Assembly (NCBI GenBank): GCA_023415775.1
Contig: JAEZJM010000031.1
Coordinates: forward strand, 1 to 64,000
From: Bacillota bacterium
GTDB lineage: Bacteria; Bacillota; Negativicutes; Sporomusales; UBA7701
Length of the DNA: 64,000 nucleotides
Direction of reading: 5' to 3'
Below are positions 8,422-15,235 of the stretch, piece after piece. The translations under genes were made by a program, and so were the position numbers. Position 1 is the first letter of the stretch. Each line of letters begins with the position of its first letter. The notes beneath the pieces are model-generated. The model did not search any database and had not been told where the DNA came from. It was given only the letters and a program-made list of their open reading frames with translations.

Positions 8422-9239
8422 AGATCGAGCAAACGTCTTTAGCCGTAATCGGCGGTTCGGGCACGCTGTCCGGCGATTTCCCGCGCGGGGCGCAGGACGC
8501 CGGCGCCGAGGTGCTGGCCGACAACCTTATTTTCGAGACACCTTACGGGCAAAGTCCGCCGTTCCGCCGCTTCACAGTGGACGGCCGGCCGGTGCTGACT
8601 TGCCGCATGCACGGCTGGCGGAGCGGGGTGAACCGCGGCGATGCCTCCCGCCAAATTTTCTGGGTGCTGCGGGAAGCGGGGGTAAAACGGATCATCGCCG
8701 AGGGCGGGGTGGGGTCGGTCAACCGCCTACTCGATCCGCGCGATATTGTCGTGCCGGACGATTATATCGATCAGTCGCTGCGTAAAGATGTCGGTTTGGA
8801 GGGAAAATACCTGCTGGTGATGCGGGACGCGCTGTGTCCTGAGATCCGCGCCGCTCTGCTGGCGGCGGCGACCGCCAGCCACGACGGCCGCGTGTTTGCC
8901 CGCGGCGTGTACGCTGTGACCGAGGGGCGGCACTTCGAGAGCCCGGCCGAGGTAGCGATGCTGCAAGGACACGCCGATATCGTCGGCCAGAGCCTGTGCC
9001 CGGAGGTCTACCTGGCGCGGGAGATCGGCGCCTGCTACGCCGGCCTTTATTTCGTGGTCAACTACGGCGAGGGTGTGGTGAAGGCCTGGTCGCACCAGAC
9101 GCTCAAGGATATATTCCACGGCGACGCGGCGCCGCTGAGCCGCATCCTGCTGGCGGCCATAAGGTCGCTTAAGGAGAAAGGCGGTTGCGAGTGCGCTTCG
9201 CTCCGTAAGGAAACGCTCCTCAAAGACGTTTACAAGTGA
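8418..9239 (+). CDS. MTAP-family purine nucleoside phosphorylase in the mqn operon
   Basis: The 273-residue protein belongs to the methylthioadenosine phosphorylase branch of the PNP fold. It begins LAVIGGSGTLSGDF, a phosphate-binding opening, and continues with AEGGVGSVNRLLDPRDIV and EGRHFESPAEVAML. It overlaps mqnC by four bases (ATGA), with a GGGGAGAAG ribosome binding site. No MqnB (futalosine hydrolase) or MTAN gene is seen nearby. I infer that it may cleave aminodeoxyfutalosine, or methylthioadenosine or 5'-deoxyadenosine released by MqnE and MqnC. Typical MTAPs carry GVGSLRE; here GVGSVNR differs, so the substrate may not be methylthioadenosine. The tail contains a CECASLR segment. Confidence 0.8.
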   Translation: MKIEQTSLAVIGGSGTLSGDFPRGAQDAGAEVLADNLIFETPYGQSPPFRRFTVDGRPVLTCRMHGWRSGVNRGDASRQIFWVLREAGVKRIIAEGGVGSVNRLLDPRDIVVPDDYIDQSLRKDVGLEGKYLLVMRDALCPEIRAALLAAATASHDGRVFARGVYAVTEGRHFESPAEVAMLQGHADIVGQSLCPEVYLAREIGACYAGLYFVVNYGEGVVKAWSHQTLKDIFHGDAAPLSRILLAAIRSLKEKGGCECASLRKETLLKDVYK

Positions 9240-9290
9240 CGCCAAATTATGGTATAGTGTGGGCTATATAAGAGGAGGCTTGGTATCGAA

Positions 9291-10832
9291 ATGACGGCAA
9301 TGAATCACGAAACCGTTCTGGTGATGGACTTCGGCGGACAGTACAGTCAGCTGATCGCCCGGCGCATCCGCGAATGCGGCGTATATTGCGAGATCGTACC
9401 TTTCAACACCCCTCTGGACAAGCTGCGGGCAATGCAGCCCAAGGGGATTGTCTTCTCGGGCGGGCCCAACAGCGTGTACGCCGACGGAGCGCCGCACTGC
9501 GACACCGGCGTTTTCGCGCTGGGCGTGCCGGTGTTGGGCATCTGCTACGGCATGCAGTTGACGACGTACCTGATGGGCGGCAAGGTGGCTCACGCCGATT
9601 CGCGCGAGTACGGCAGCACCAGGCTATTCATCGACCGGCGGGAAAATATCTTCGCCGAGATCGAGGCCGAGACGCAGGTGTGGATGAGCCACGGCGACTA
9701 CATTACAGAGCCGCCGCCCGGCTTCGCGGTCACCGCTCACACCAACAGTTCGCCGGTGGCGGCGATGGCCGATACGGCTAAGAAAATTTTCGGAGTGCAG
9801 TTCCATCCCGAGGTCGTCCATACGCCGGAGGGGATGAAGATGCTTCGCAATTTCCTGTTCAACGTGTGCGGCTGCAAGGGCGACTGGGACATGGGCTCGT
9901 TCGTCGACCAGTCGGTGGCGGCCATCCGCGCCAAGGTGGGCAACAAGCGGGTGTTGTGCGCCCTATCGGGGGGCGTCGATTCCTCGGTGGCGGCGGTGCT
10001 GGTCCACCGGGCAGTGGGCGACCAACTGACGTGCGTGTTCGTCAACCACGGCTTCCTGCGCAAGGGCGAGCCTGAGCAGGTCGTGAAGACCTTCCGCGAC
10101 GGTTTCCATATCAACCTGGTGTACGTAGACGCGACTGAGCGGTTCATGAACCGTATGCGGGGCGTGCTCGACCCGGAGCAGAAACGGAAGATAATCGGCG
10201 AGGAGTTCATCCGCGTTTTTGAAGCCGAGGCGGCGAAGCTCGGCGATATCGATTTTTTGGTCCAGGGGACGCTGTACCCCGACGTCATTGAGAGCGGCAC
10301 GGCGACCGCGGCGGTCATCAAGAGTCACCACAACGTCGGCGGCCTGCCGGAGGATATGAAGTTCCAGCTGGTGGAGCCGCTGCGCGACCTGTTCAAGGAT
10401 GAGGTACGCGCCCTCGGGCGGGAGATAAACCTGCCGGAGGATATCGTCTGGCGCCAGCCCTTCCCCGGCCCCGGCCTCGCCATTCGCATCGTCGGCGAGG
10501 TGACGGAGGAGAGGCTCGATATTTTGCGGGAGGCGGACGCAATCGTCTACCAGGAGATCAAGATCGCCGGACTATACCGCAAGGTGTGGCAATCGTTCGC
10601 GGTGCTGCCGGCGATGAAGAGCGTCGGCGTTATGGGCGATGAGCGGACGTACGCCTACACCATCGGTCTGAGGGTGGTGGCGAGCGAGGACGGTATGACC
10701 GCCGACTGGGTGCGGCTGCCGTACGAGGTAATCGACGTCATCTCGCGGCGGATCGTCAACGAGGTAAAAGGGGTCAACCGGGTGGTGTACGACGTCACGT
10801 CGAAGCCGCCGAGCACGATCGAGTGGGAATAA
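9291..10832 (+). CDS. guaA: GMP synthase (glutamine-hydrolysing)
   Basis: The 513-residue enzyme aminates XMP to GMP. An N-terminal class I glutamine amidotransferase domain has the nucleophile in GICYGMQ (C85) and the partner motif FHPEVVHT. The ATP pyrophosphatase domain has the PP-loop SGGVDSSV. The C-terminal dimerisation domain ends with TSKPPSTIEWE, as in other GuaA proteins. The ATG at 9291 lies 13 bases after GAGGAGG, which is a little far; the ATG at 9300 is further still. A 51-base gap separates it from the mqn operon and it has its own terminator. It is not part of the pur operon further downstream. Confidence 0.97.
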   Translation: MTAMNHETVLVMDFGGQYSQLIARRIRECGVYCEIVPFNTPLDKLRAMQPKGIVFSGGPNSVYADGAPHCDTGVFALGVPVLGICYGMQLTTYLMGGKVAHADSREYGSTRLFIDRRENIFAEIEAETQVWMSHGDYITEPPPGFAVTAHTNSSPVAAMADTAKKIFGVQFHPEVVHTPEGMKMLRNFLFNVCGCKGDWDMGSFVDQSVAAIRAKVGNKRVLCALSGGVDSSVAAVLVHRAVGDQLTCVFVNHGFLRKGEPEQVVKTFRDGFHINLVYVDATERFMNRMRGVLDPEQKRKIIGEEFIRVFEAEAAKLGDIDFLVQGTLYPDVIESGTATAAVIKSHHNVGGLPEDMKFQLVEPLRDLFKDEVRALGREINLPEDIVWRQPFPGPGLAIRIVGEVTEERLDILREADAIVYQEIKIAGLYRKVWQSFAVLPAMKSVGVMGDERTYAYTIGLRVVASEDGMTADWVRLPYEVIDVISRRIVNEVKGVNRVVYDVTSKPPSTIEWE

Positions 10833-10836
10833 AACG

Positions 10837-10868
10837 AAGCCCCGGCGCAAGTCGGGGTTTTTATTTTT
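10837..10868 (+). terminator. Terminator after guaA
   Basis: AAGCCCCGGC and GTCGGGGTTTTT form a stem with a GCAA loop, followed by a T-rich tail. Confidence 0.85.
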
Positions 10869-10874
10869 GGCGTT

Positions 10875-11096
10875 TTACCGAAATATTATGTTTTTTATTA
10901 TATCTCCCAATAAGCCAAGAAATATTGAAGCATGTATTGTTCGATGTATCATTGGGATGTTAGCAACTTTTGACCTAATTTCTAGATATGGATAAACCCA
11001 TCTAGTGTAGTCAAAGATTATTCTAAAGAGATATAGAAAAACCCCAAAAAGGTAAAAGTGAAATGCAACGACAGAAATAGTATTCCATTGGATCAA
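10875..11096 (-). pseudogene. AT-rich ORF for a hydrophobic peptide, possible gene remnant
   Basis: A 73-codon frame beginning at TTG encodes two hydrophobic stretches (ISVVAFHFYLFGVFLYLF and IFLGLLGDIIKNIIF). The frame stays open some 18 codons further upstream, without an ATG and with no ribosome binding site. Its AT content is far above that of its neighbours, which suggests foreign origin. I recognise no family. It may be the 3' end of a truncated membrane protein gene, or chance. Confidence 0.3.
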
Positions 11097-11100
11097 GTAT

Positions 11101-11410
11101 GTGTTAAATGCAACATTTAGTTGCCGTAGGCAGCATGCGTCGTATTACAGCTTAAGGGGCCGCAAATCGCCCGTCGACGACGCCGCACCAGCCGCAAAAT
11201 CACGTCCATGTTCGATTGCGGCCTCGCGCTGCCGTCCACGACAGCGAGTGCGGTGTCGTTACAGACCATGGCGTTCACGGCCCCTAGCGCCTCCATAAAG
11301 GCGCAGTGTGCGCTCTATCTCGGGTGTCCACGCGGGGATAGGAACTAGAGAATTGGGTAGGGTGGAGATTGTAGGGGACGACGGATGGTAGGGCGGGGAA
11401 GGGGTGGCCG
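11101..11410. other. Intergenic stretch without recognised gene
   Basis: GC content returns to the local level here. A short minus-strand frame (ATG near 11299, about 57 codons, VCNDTALAVVDG) is present, but it has no ribosome binding site and I recognise no homologue. No RNA gene is evident. Confidence 0.4.
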
Positions 11411-11411
11411 A

Positions 11412-11593
11412 CCCGGCATTGGGTCAACCCACCGTGTCAGAGCGAGGACGGCGGCCGCTACTTAGCGAGAGAGCCGGTAACGGCTGGCCGTACGCCGCTA
11501 TCGGTCAGGAGACCGTTAGCGGCGTACGGCCAGCTGTCGGCGACGAGGTTAGTAAGTCCGCCGCCCGCAGCGTGTGGGTGACCCAATGCCGGG
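11412..11593. repeat. Long imperfect inverted repeat (giant hairpin)
   Basis: The outer arms CCCGGCATTGGGTC and GACCCAATGCCGGG are exact reverse complements. The central arms GCTGGCCGTACGCCGCTA (11483-11500) and TAGCGGCGTACGGCCAGC (11517-11534) are also exact and enclose a CGGTC-AGGA-GACCG tip. The intermediate parts pair only partly (GGCGGC regions near 11450 and 11560). No target duplication was found at the ends. It could be a structured RNA, a cruciform, or a non-autonomous mobile element. Confidence 0.8.
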
Positions 11594-11627
11594 GACAGCC
11601 GGGGGGTGAGTATTGTGCCTCAATAAT

Positions 11628-11660
11628 AAGAAGACCACCCCCGGGGCGGTCTTCTTTACG
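11628..11660. terminator. Bidirectional terminator
   Basis: AAGAAGACC pairs with GGTCTTCTT around a CCCC/GGGG core, with T residues on the plus-strand side. It follows the giant hairpin by about 35 bases, so it could end a transcript covering that hairpin. Confidence 0.75.
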
Positions 11661-11770
11661 TTATCATCATATCACATGTTTTTGGTCAAATAGTCCACTA
11701 AAAGTCCACTTTTCGTCCAAAACGCTATTTCTGTGAGAATAATTTTCGGCCATGGGCAGTAAACGGAAAA
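11661..11770. other. AT-rich spacer with short direct repeats
   Basis: The plus strand shows TAGTCCACT and AAGTCCACT 10 bases apart, followed by TTCGTCCA. No gene is seen. Such short repeats can border integrase genes, but no integrase is present. Confidence 0.3.
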
Positions 11771-11774
11771 ATAA

Positions 11775-11800
11775 AACCCCCGGCTTGCAGCCGGGGGTGA
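11775..11800 (-). terminator. Terminator of the YjfB-like gene
   Basis: ACCCCCGGCT and AGCCGGGGGT form a stem with a three-base loop. On the minus strand it is followed by TTTTATTTTT. Confidence 0.85.
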
Positions 11801-11804
11801 GGGG

Positions 11805-11993
11805 TCAGGCTTTGATGTCGAGGTTGTTGCCGAGGTTGGGGGGCGAGGCGGGCGGGGAGGACTGTTTGAGCAGGTCGACGATGTTCTGCCCGTCGCGGCT
11901 GAAGGTGTCGAGGGCTTTTTTCATTACGAGGAGGCCGGCGCCGTCCGCTTTGGCCGACAGGGTGACGGCCGGGTTTACCGACATGATGTTCAT
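11805..11993 (-). CDS. YjfB-like putative motility protein
   Basis: This 62-residue protein opens MNIMSVNPAVTLSAKADGAG, then VMKKALDTFSRDGQNIVDLL. This matches the layout of the small YjfB family, which is linked to motility by annotation but has no proven biochemical role. The ATG has GGGAGGTG six bases upstream. It is monocistronic, with its own terminator. The next gene on this strand is a PilZ protein, also plausibly motility-related. I base the family call on general layout, so it is moderate. Confidence 0.6.
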   Translation of the reverse strand: MNIMSVNPAVTLSAKADGAGLLVMKKALDTFSRDGQNIVDLLKQSSPPASPPNLGNNLDIKA

Positions 11994-12340
11994 CGCGCAC
12001 CTCCCGTGTTGTTTATATATCGTCTATTCGGCGGGCCGGTCAAAGAATTCCTGCCGACCGGGGTCCTATTTATCTGGGGACAGGACGGGACAGCGCGGTA
12101 GGGGTTGGCTCGGGCGATTGAGCCAGCGGATGGGCGGAGGGGGGATGCCAGATGACGGCTATCGACATCACGGCTCTGCTGCTGCTTTTACTTCATACAA
12201 TCTGGTTGTGCATGAATAGGAAGAACAAGAGTTAATGCGGGTGGCTGACTATTATCCGCTGGTATTACCGGACAGCATCTTCCGCGAACAAGGGCCGTGC
12301 GACAGGCATGGCCCTTGTCGATTCTGGGCGGTGAAGCGGT
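11994..12340. other. Intergenic region around the small hydrophobic peptide
   Basis: Besides the peptide ORF it contains a candidate minus-strand promoter for the YjfB-like gene (TTGACC, 18 bases, TATATA, 12018-12047). It also contains a 9-bp hairpin (ACAAGGGCC with GGCCCTTGT, 12289-12319) at the end of the PilZ gene, without a T run. Nothing else is recognised. Confidence 0.5.
12152..12235 (+). CDS. 27-residue hydrophobic peptide, toxin- or holin-like
   Basis: The frame encodes MTAIDITALLLLLLHTIW and a polar basic tail (NRKNKS). A strong ribosome binding site (GGAGGGGGG) stands about nine bases upstream. One membrane helix with a short positive tail is the layout of type I toxin peptides and small holin-like proteins. 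No antisense RNA promoter was identified with confidence. I have no homology evidence, so this is a candidate only. Confidence 0.4.
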   Translation: MTAIDITALLLLLLHTIWLCMNRKNKS

Positions 12341-12997
12341 CTATTGGAACAGTTCCTGTTCTTTTTTGCGGCGCTCAACCTGTTTTTTGAAGATGTATTT
12401 GACGATTTCGCCGCGTTCCCGCTCTTTGATGTCTTTGAATTCGATGGCGGCGGCGTGCCGGTCGCCGGGTTCCTCGGGGGGGATGTCGCGGATGACTTCG
12501 CCCGTCGTTTCGAGGGTGCAGACGCCGGGAAGATGGAGGGTAATCTTGACTTTCGTGCCGGCCGCGAGCGGTTTGCTTAAAGCAACCCTGAGGCCGCCGG
12601 CGCTGATGTCTTTGGTGAGGGTGGCGATGACGCTGTTTTCGCCTGCGTCTTCAACGAGTTCGAGTTTGACGTCTAGTACGTCGTGGAGGCGGACGTAGGC
12701 GCGCATCTGGATTTTTTTGAGGTCGGTGGGCGGGGAAATTATCCACAGGGGAATGGGGTCTTCGACGGTGCGGAGAAGGATGGTGTTGAAAAGGAAGGCG
12801 CAGCTGTCGGCAGCCACGCGGATGCTGAGTTTGCGTCCGGGCCAGGGAGGCAGGAAAAAGCCTCGGCGGTAAGGGGCGGCAATGGTCATGGAGCTAGGGC
12901 CAATGTCTTCGATACGGCTGGAATAGACTTGGCGCTGCTTGGAATCAGGATCTTCGACGATTATGTCGATTTTTTGGGTCACGTGAAAGTTTTTCAT
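12341..12997 (-). CDS. PilZ-domain c-di-GMP receptor (YcgR/YpfA-like flagellar brake)
   Basis: The 218-residue product has a YcgR-type N-terminal barrel (about 1-90) and a PilZ domain. The c-di-GMP binding signature is complete: RAYVR (RxxxR) near residue 101 and DISAGG (DxSxxG) near residue 136. In YcgR/YpfA proteins, c-di-GMP binding makes the protein act on the flagellar motor and slow it. I chose the ATG at 12997, because the region further upstream does not look like protein; GGAG lies ten bases before it. The basic C-terminus (KKQVERRKKEQELFQ) could aid partner contact. It is monocistronic. Confidence 0.85.
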   Translation of the reverse strand: MKNFHVTQKIDIIVEDPDSKQRQVYSSRIEDIGPSSMTIAAPYRRGFFLPPWPGRKLSIRVAADSCAFLFNTILLRTVEDPIPLWIISPPTDLKKIQMRAYVRLHDVLDVKLELVEDAGENSVIATLTKDISAGGLRVALSKPLAAGTKVKITLHLPGVCTLETTGEVIRDIPPEEPGDRHAAAIEFKDIKERERGEIVKYIFKKQVERRKKEQELFQ

Positions 12998-13401
12998 GCG
13001 GCCTTTTCTCCATGCAGGCGAGTTGTGTGAGTTAGTATCGAGGTTCGACAGGGCGGAGCGGTTTTCCTGCCGGGTATGGGACGGACGGAGGCGGAGCATA
13101 GGACCTGACACCCGCGAAAATAAGGCATTGGTCCGTTTTCAAGCTGCGCGTGTTTGTGGTTTAATTAGGTGAAGCTCTTAACGAGTGTGAGAAGAGGAAC
13201 GGGAGAATGGAAAAGCGCAACTTCGCGGGCCGGGCGAGGTTGCGCTTTTCCGTGGGTTTGAGGGCAAAAGGCGGCGATAATAGGCAAAATCCGGCGCTAG
13301 GGCCCGGCTGTTTATGGGGCTGGCCGCTTTTGACGACGGAGAGCGGCGGCGCGGGGTATGACGCTCTTGCGGACCGTTTCCTTTTTGTTGGCAGGGCATG
13401 C
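12998..13401. other. Divergent intergenic region with a perfect 13-bp hairpin
   Basis: No gene is recognised. GGAAAAGCGCAAC (13209-13221) and GTTGCGCTTTTCC (13239-13251) are perfect reverse complements around a further GC-rich fold. There is no T run after the stem. The rest holds no feature that I can name. Confidence 0.6.
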
Positions 13402-13407
13402 TATAAT
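13400..13407 (+). promoter_or_regulatory. Extended -10 promoter of the CNNM/CorC gene
   Basis: TGCTATAAT is a perfect extended -10 element, with no clear -35 box. Transcription would begin near 13414, so the in-frame ATG at 13358 cannot be the start of this transcript. Confidence 0.6.
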
Positions 13408-13450
13408 ATTAGCTAAAAAGCTGTATTTTCGAGGAGAGTGTTATAGAGGT

Positions 13451-14794
13451 TTGGACACGCCTTCATTAGGTTCGGAGATCGGGATAATTTTCTCGCTGAT
13501 TGTCGCCAACGGCTTCTTCGCTCTTGCCGAGATGGCGATTGTTTCGTCGCGGGTGAGCCGCCTAGAGCATATGGCTTCCCAGGGCGACCGCGGCGCGGCA
13601 AGGGCGCTGAAGCTGGCCCAGGAGCCGACGGATATGCTGTCGGCCGTCCAGGTGGGCATTACCCTGATCGGTATCATGACCGGCGCTTTCGGCGGCGCGA
13701 CCCTTTCGGGGCATCTGGCGGTCTGGCTCAAGGAGGTGCCGGCGCTGGCCCGGTTCGCGGATCCGGTGAGCCTGGTGCTGGTGGTGGCAGGGATAACTTA
13801 TGTTTCGCTGGTCGTCGGCGAGCTTGTGCCGAAGAGGATCGCTCTCAACAACCCCGAACCGATCGCTGTGCTCGTGTCGAGGCCGATAGGCGTGTTCGTG
13901 CTGATCAACCGGCCGCTGGTGCGGCTGCTGAGTTTCTCGACGCGCCTGGCGCTGGCGGTGCTTCACGCCAAGCCGCCGGATGAGCCGCCTGTGACTGAGG
14001 AAGAGGTAAAGGTGATGATCGGGCAGGGGGCGCAGCACGGGGTGTTCGAGGAGAGCGAGCGGGAGATGGTGGAGAATATCTTCCAGCTCAGCGATATGCG
14101 GGCCGGGGCGCTGATGACTCCCCGCGTGCAGATCGAGTGGCTCGATCTGGAGGATTCGGCGCACCAGAATCTTAATATTATCGCCGCCGGCCGCCATTCG
14201 TGCTTCCCGGTGGCGAGGGGCAGCCTCGACGAGATCGTGGGCGTGGTGTTCACGAAGGATTTGCTGGCCGACCATGTGGCCGGCAAGGAGCTCGATTTCG
14301 AGCATTTGGCGCGCGAGCCGATTTATGTGCCGCGTAGCATGCCGGCGCTGAAGATGCTGGAGGCGTTCAAGGAAGAGAAAATGACTATCGCCCTTGTTAT
14401 CGACGAATTCGGCGGCATCGACGGCTTGGTGACGCTGAACGATATTATGGAGCATATCGTGGGCGAGATAGCGCTGGGCGACGGTGCGAACGACGAGGAG
14501 GCGGTCCGCCGGGAGGATGGCTCGTGGCTGCTCGACGGGATGATGGATGTTGAGGATTTTAAGGAATTGTTCAGTTTCGGCGAGCTGCCGGAAGAGGAGC
14601 GGGCCGGCTACCAGACGCTGGGCGGGTTCGTGATTTCTTTCCTCGGCGATATTCCCCAGACGGGGGACAGCTTCACATGGGGCGGGTACCGGTTCGAGGT
14701 GGTGGACATGGACCGCACACGGGTAGATAAGGTGCTTGTATTGGCTTTGCCGCCGGAAAATGATAATGGCATTGTTGAGTATCCCTCGGTTTAG
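13451..14794 (+). CDS. CNNM/CorC-HlyC family transporter-like protein
   Basis: The 447-residue protein has a DUF21/CNNM membrane domain (about 8-190, with FSLIVANGFFALAEMAIVSSR), a CBS pair beginning at the family motif MTPR and a C-terminal CorC_HlyC domain with TLGGFVISFLGDIPQTGD. The family is tied to magnesium or cobalt efflux and ion homeostasis at the cytoplasmic membrane; older notes call it hemolysin. The start is set at TTG 13451, downstream of the extended -10 promoter. GAGGAGAG lies about 13 bases before it and AGAGGT directly before it, so the start is less sure than the gene. Confidence 0.88.
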   Translation: MDTPSLGSEIGIIFSLIVANGFFALAEMAIVSSRVSRLEHMASQGDRGAARALKLAQEPTDMLSAVQVGITLIGIMTGAFGGATLSGHLAVWLKEVPALARFADPVSLVLVVAGITYVSLVVGELVPKRIALNNPEPIAVLVSRPIGVFVLINRPLVRLLSFSTRLALAVLHAKPPDEPPVTEEEVKVMIGQGAQHGVFEESEREMVENIFQLSDMRAGALMTPRVQIEWLDLEDSAHQNLNIIAAGRHSCFPVARGSLDEIVGVVFTKDLLADHVAGKELDFEHLAREPIYVPRSMPALKMLEAFKEEKMTIALVIDEFGGIDGLVTLNDIMEHIVGEIALGDGANDEEAVRREDGSWLLDGMMDVEDFKELFSFGELPEEERAGYQTLGGFVISFLGDIPQTGDSFTWGGYRFEVVDMDRTRVDKVLVLALPPENDNGIVEYPSV

Positions 14795-14813
14795 GTCGGG
14801 GGATTTTTTTTTG
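14779..14813 (+). terminator. Terminator overlapping the CorC-like stop codon
   Basis: ATCCCTCG and CGGGGGAT pair around the stop codon and are followed by nine T. The stem begins inside the coding sequence. Confidence 0.85.
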
Positions 14814-14852
14814 CCCTGTTCGGGGCAGACTATCGCCAGGAGGTGGTGATCG

Positions 14853-15059
14853 GTGCCGAAAAAGACGGACAGCGAGGCGTTCGCGTCGGAGTATGCGATG
14901 AGCGCCGGCGATAACGCGGCGTCGCGGGAGCAGATCGATAGGTCGATTGTTTCCGGTGATGTTGCCAATGAGCATTCTTTCCGCGCCGCCTGCATGCGAG
15001 GCATGGAGGACATCTCCCAGGGCAGAAAAGACGGAAGGCGAGGAGGCGGTTCCGCGTGA
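14853..15059 (+). CDS. Small hypothetical protein, 68 residues
   Basis: The GTG start is preceded by AGGAGGTGGTGATC, almost perfectly complementary to the 16S rRNA tail, which is the main argument for a real gene. The product is polar and charged (SEAFASEYAMSAGD near the start, GRKDGRRGGGSA at the end) with no membrane segment. I recognise no family. It overlaps the following micro-ORF in a GTGA arrangement, so the pair is probably translated together. Confidence 0.5.
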   Translation: MPKKTDSEAFASEYAMSAGDNAASREQIDRSIVSGDVANEHSFRAACMRGMEDISQGRKDGRRGGGSA

Positions 15060-15187
15060 AGAAGAGGCTTGTCGGCGGTTATTTCTCCAGTGTGCCGTTG
15101 GCTCAGATTATTGCCGCCACCGCCGATATCGCGCCCGAAGACGAGGTTCGGGACGACAGCCCGGACGGAGACGGTAACGAGGACTGA
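15056..15187 (+). CDS. Small hypothetical protein, 43 residues
   Basis: A GTG start overlaps the stop of the 68-residue ORF, with AGGAGG nine bases upstream. The product has a basic, slightly hydrophobic first half (KKRLVGGYFSSVPLAQIIAA) and a very acidic second half (DSPDGDGNED). A strong terminator follows eleven bases after the stop, which supports a short two-gene transcript. Function unknown. Confidence 0.45.
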   Translation: MKKRLVGGYFSSVPLAQIIAATADIAPEDEVRDDSPDGDGNED

Positions 15188-15197
15188 CGGAAGGACA

Positions 15198-15229
15198 AAA
15201 GCCCCGGACGAGCGCCGGGGCTTGGTTTT
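15198..15229 (+). terminator. Terminator between the small ORFs and speD
   Basis: AAGCCCCGG and CCGGGGCTT form a stem with a short loop, followed by GGTTTTG. It ends only six bases before the speD start codon. Confidence 0.8.
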
Positions 15230-15235
15230 GCGAGC

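Noticed and set aside
11412..11593. tmRNA, 6S RNA or group II intron as explanation of the inverted repeat
   Set aside because: No alanine-tRNA-like ends, no CCA end, no domain V-like motif (AGC...bulge...GTT) and no intron-encoded protein were seen. The pairing pattern is one long hairpin only.
11404..11736. A 110-codon plus-strand ORF
   Set aside because: It runs through both arms of the inverted repeat and a terminator, and its composition does not look like protein.
11661..11770. Attachment site of a tyrosine integrase
   Set aside because: Short TCCACT repeats alone are too weak. There is no integrase, tRNA gene or second copy within the window.
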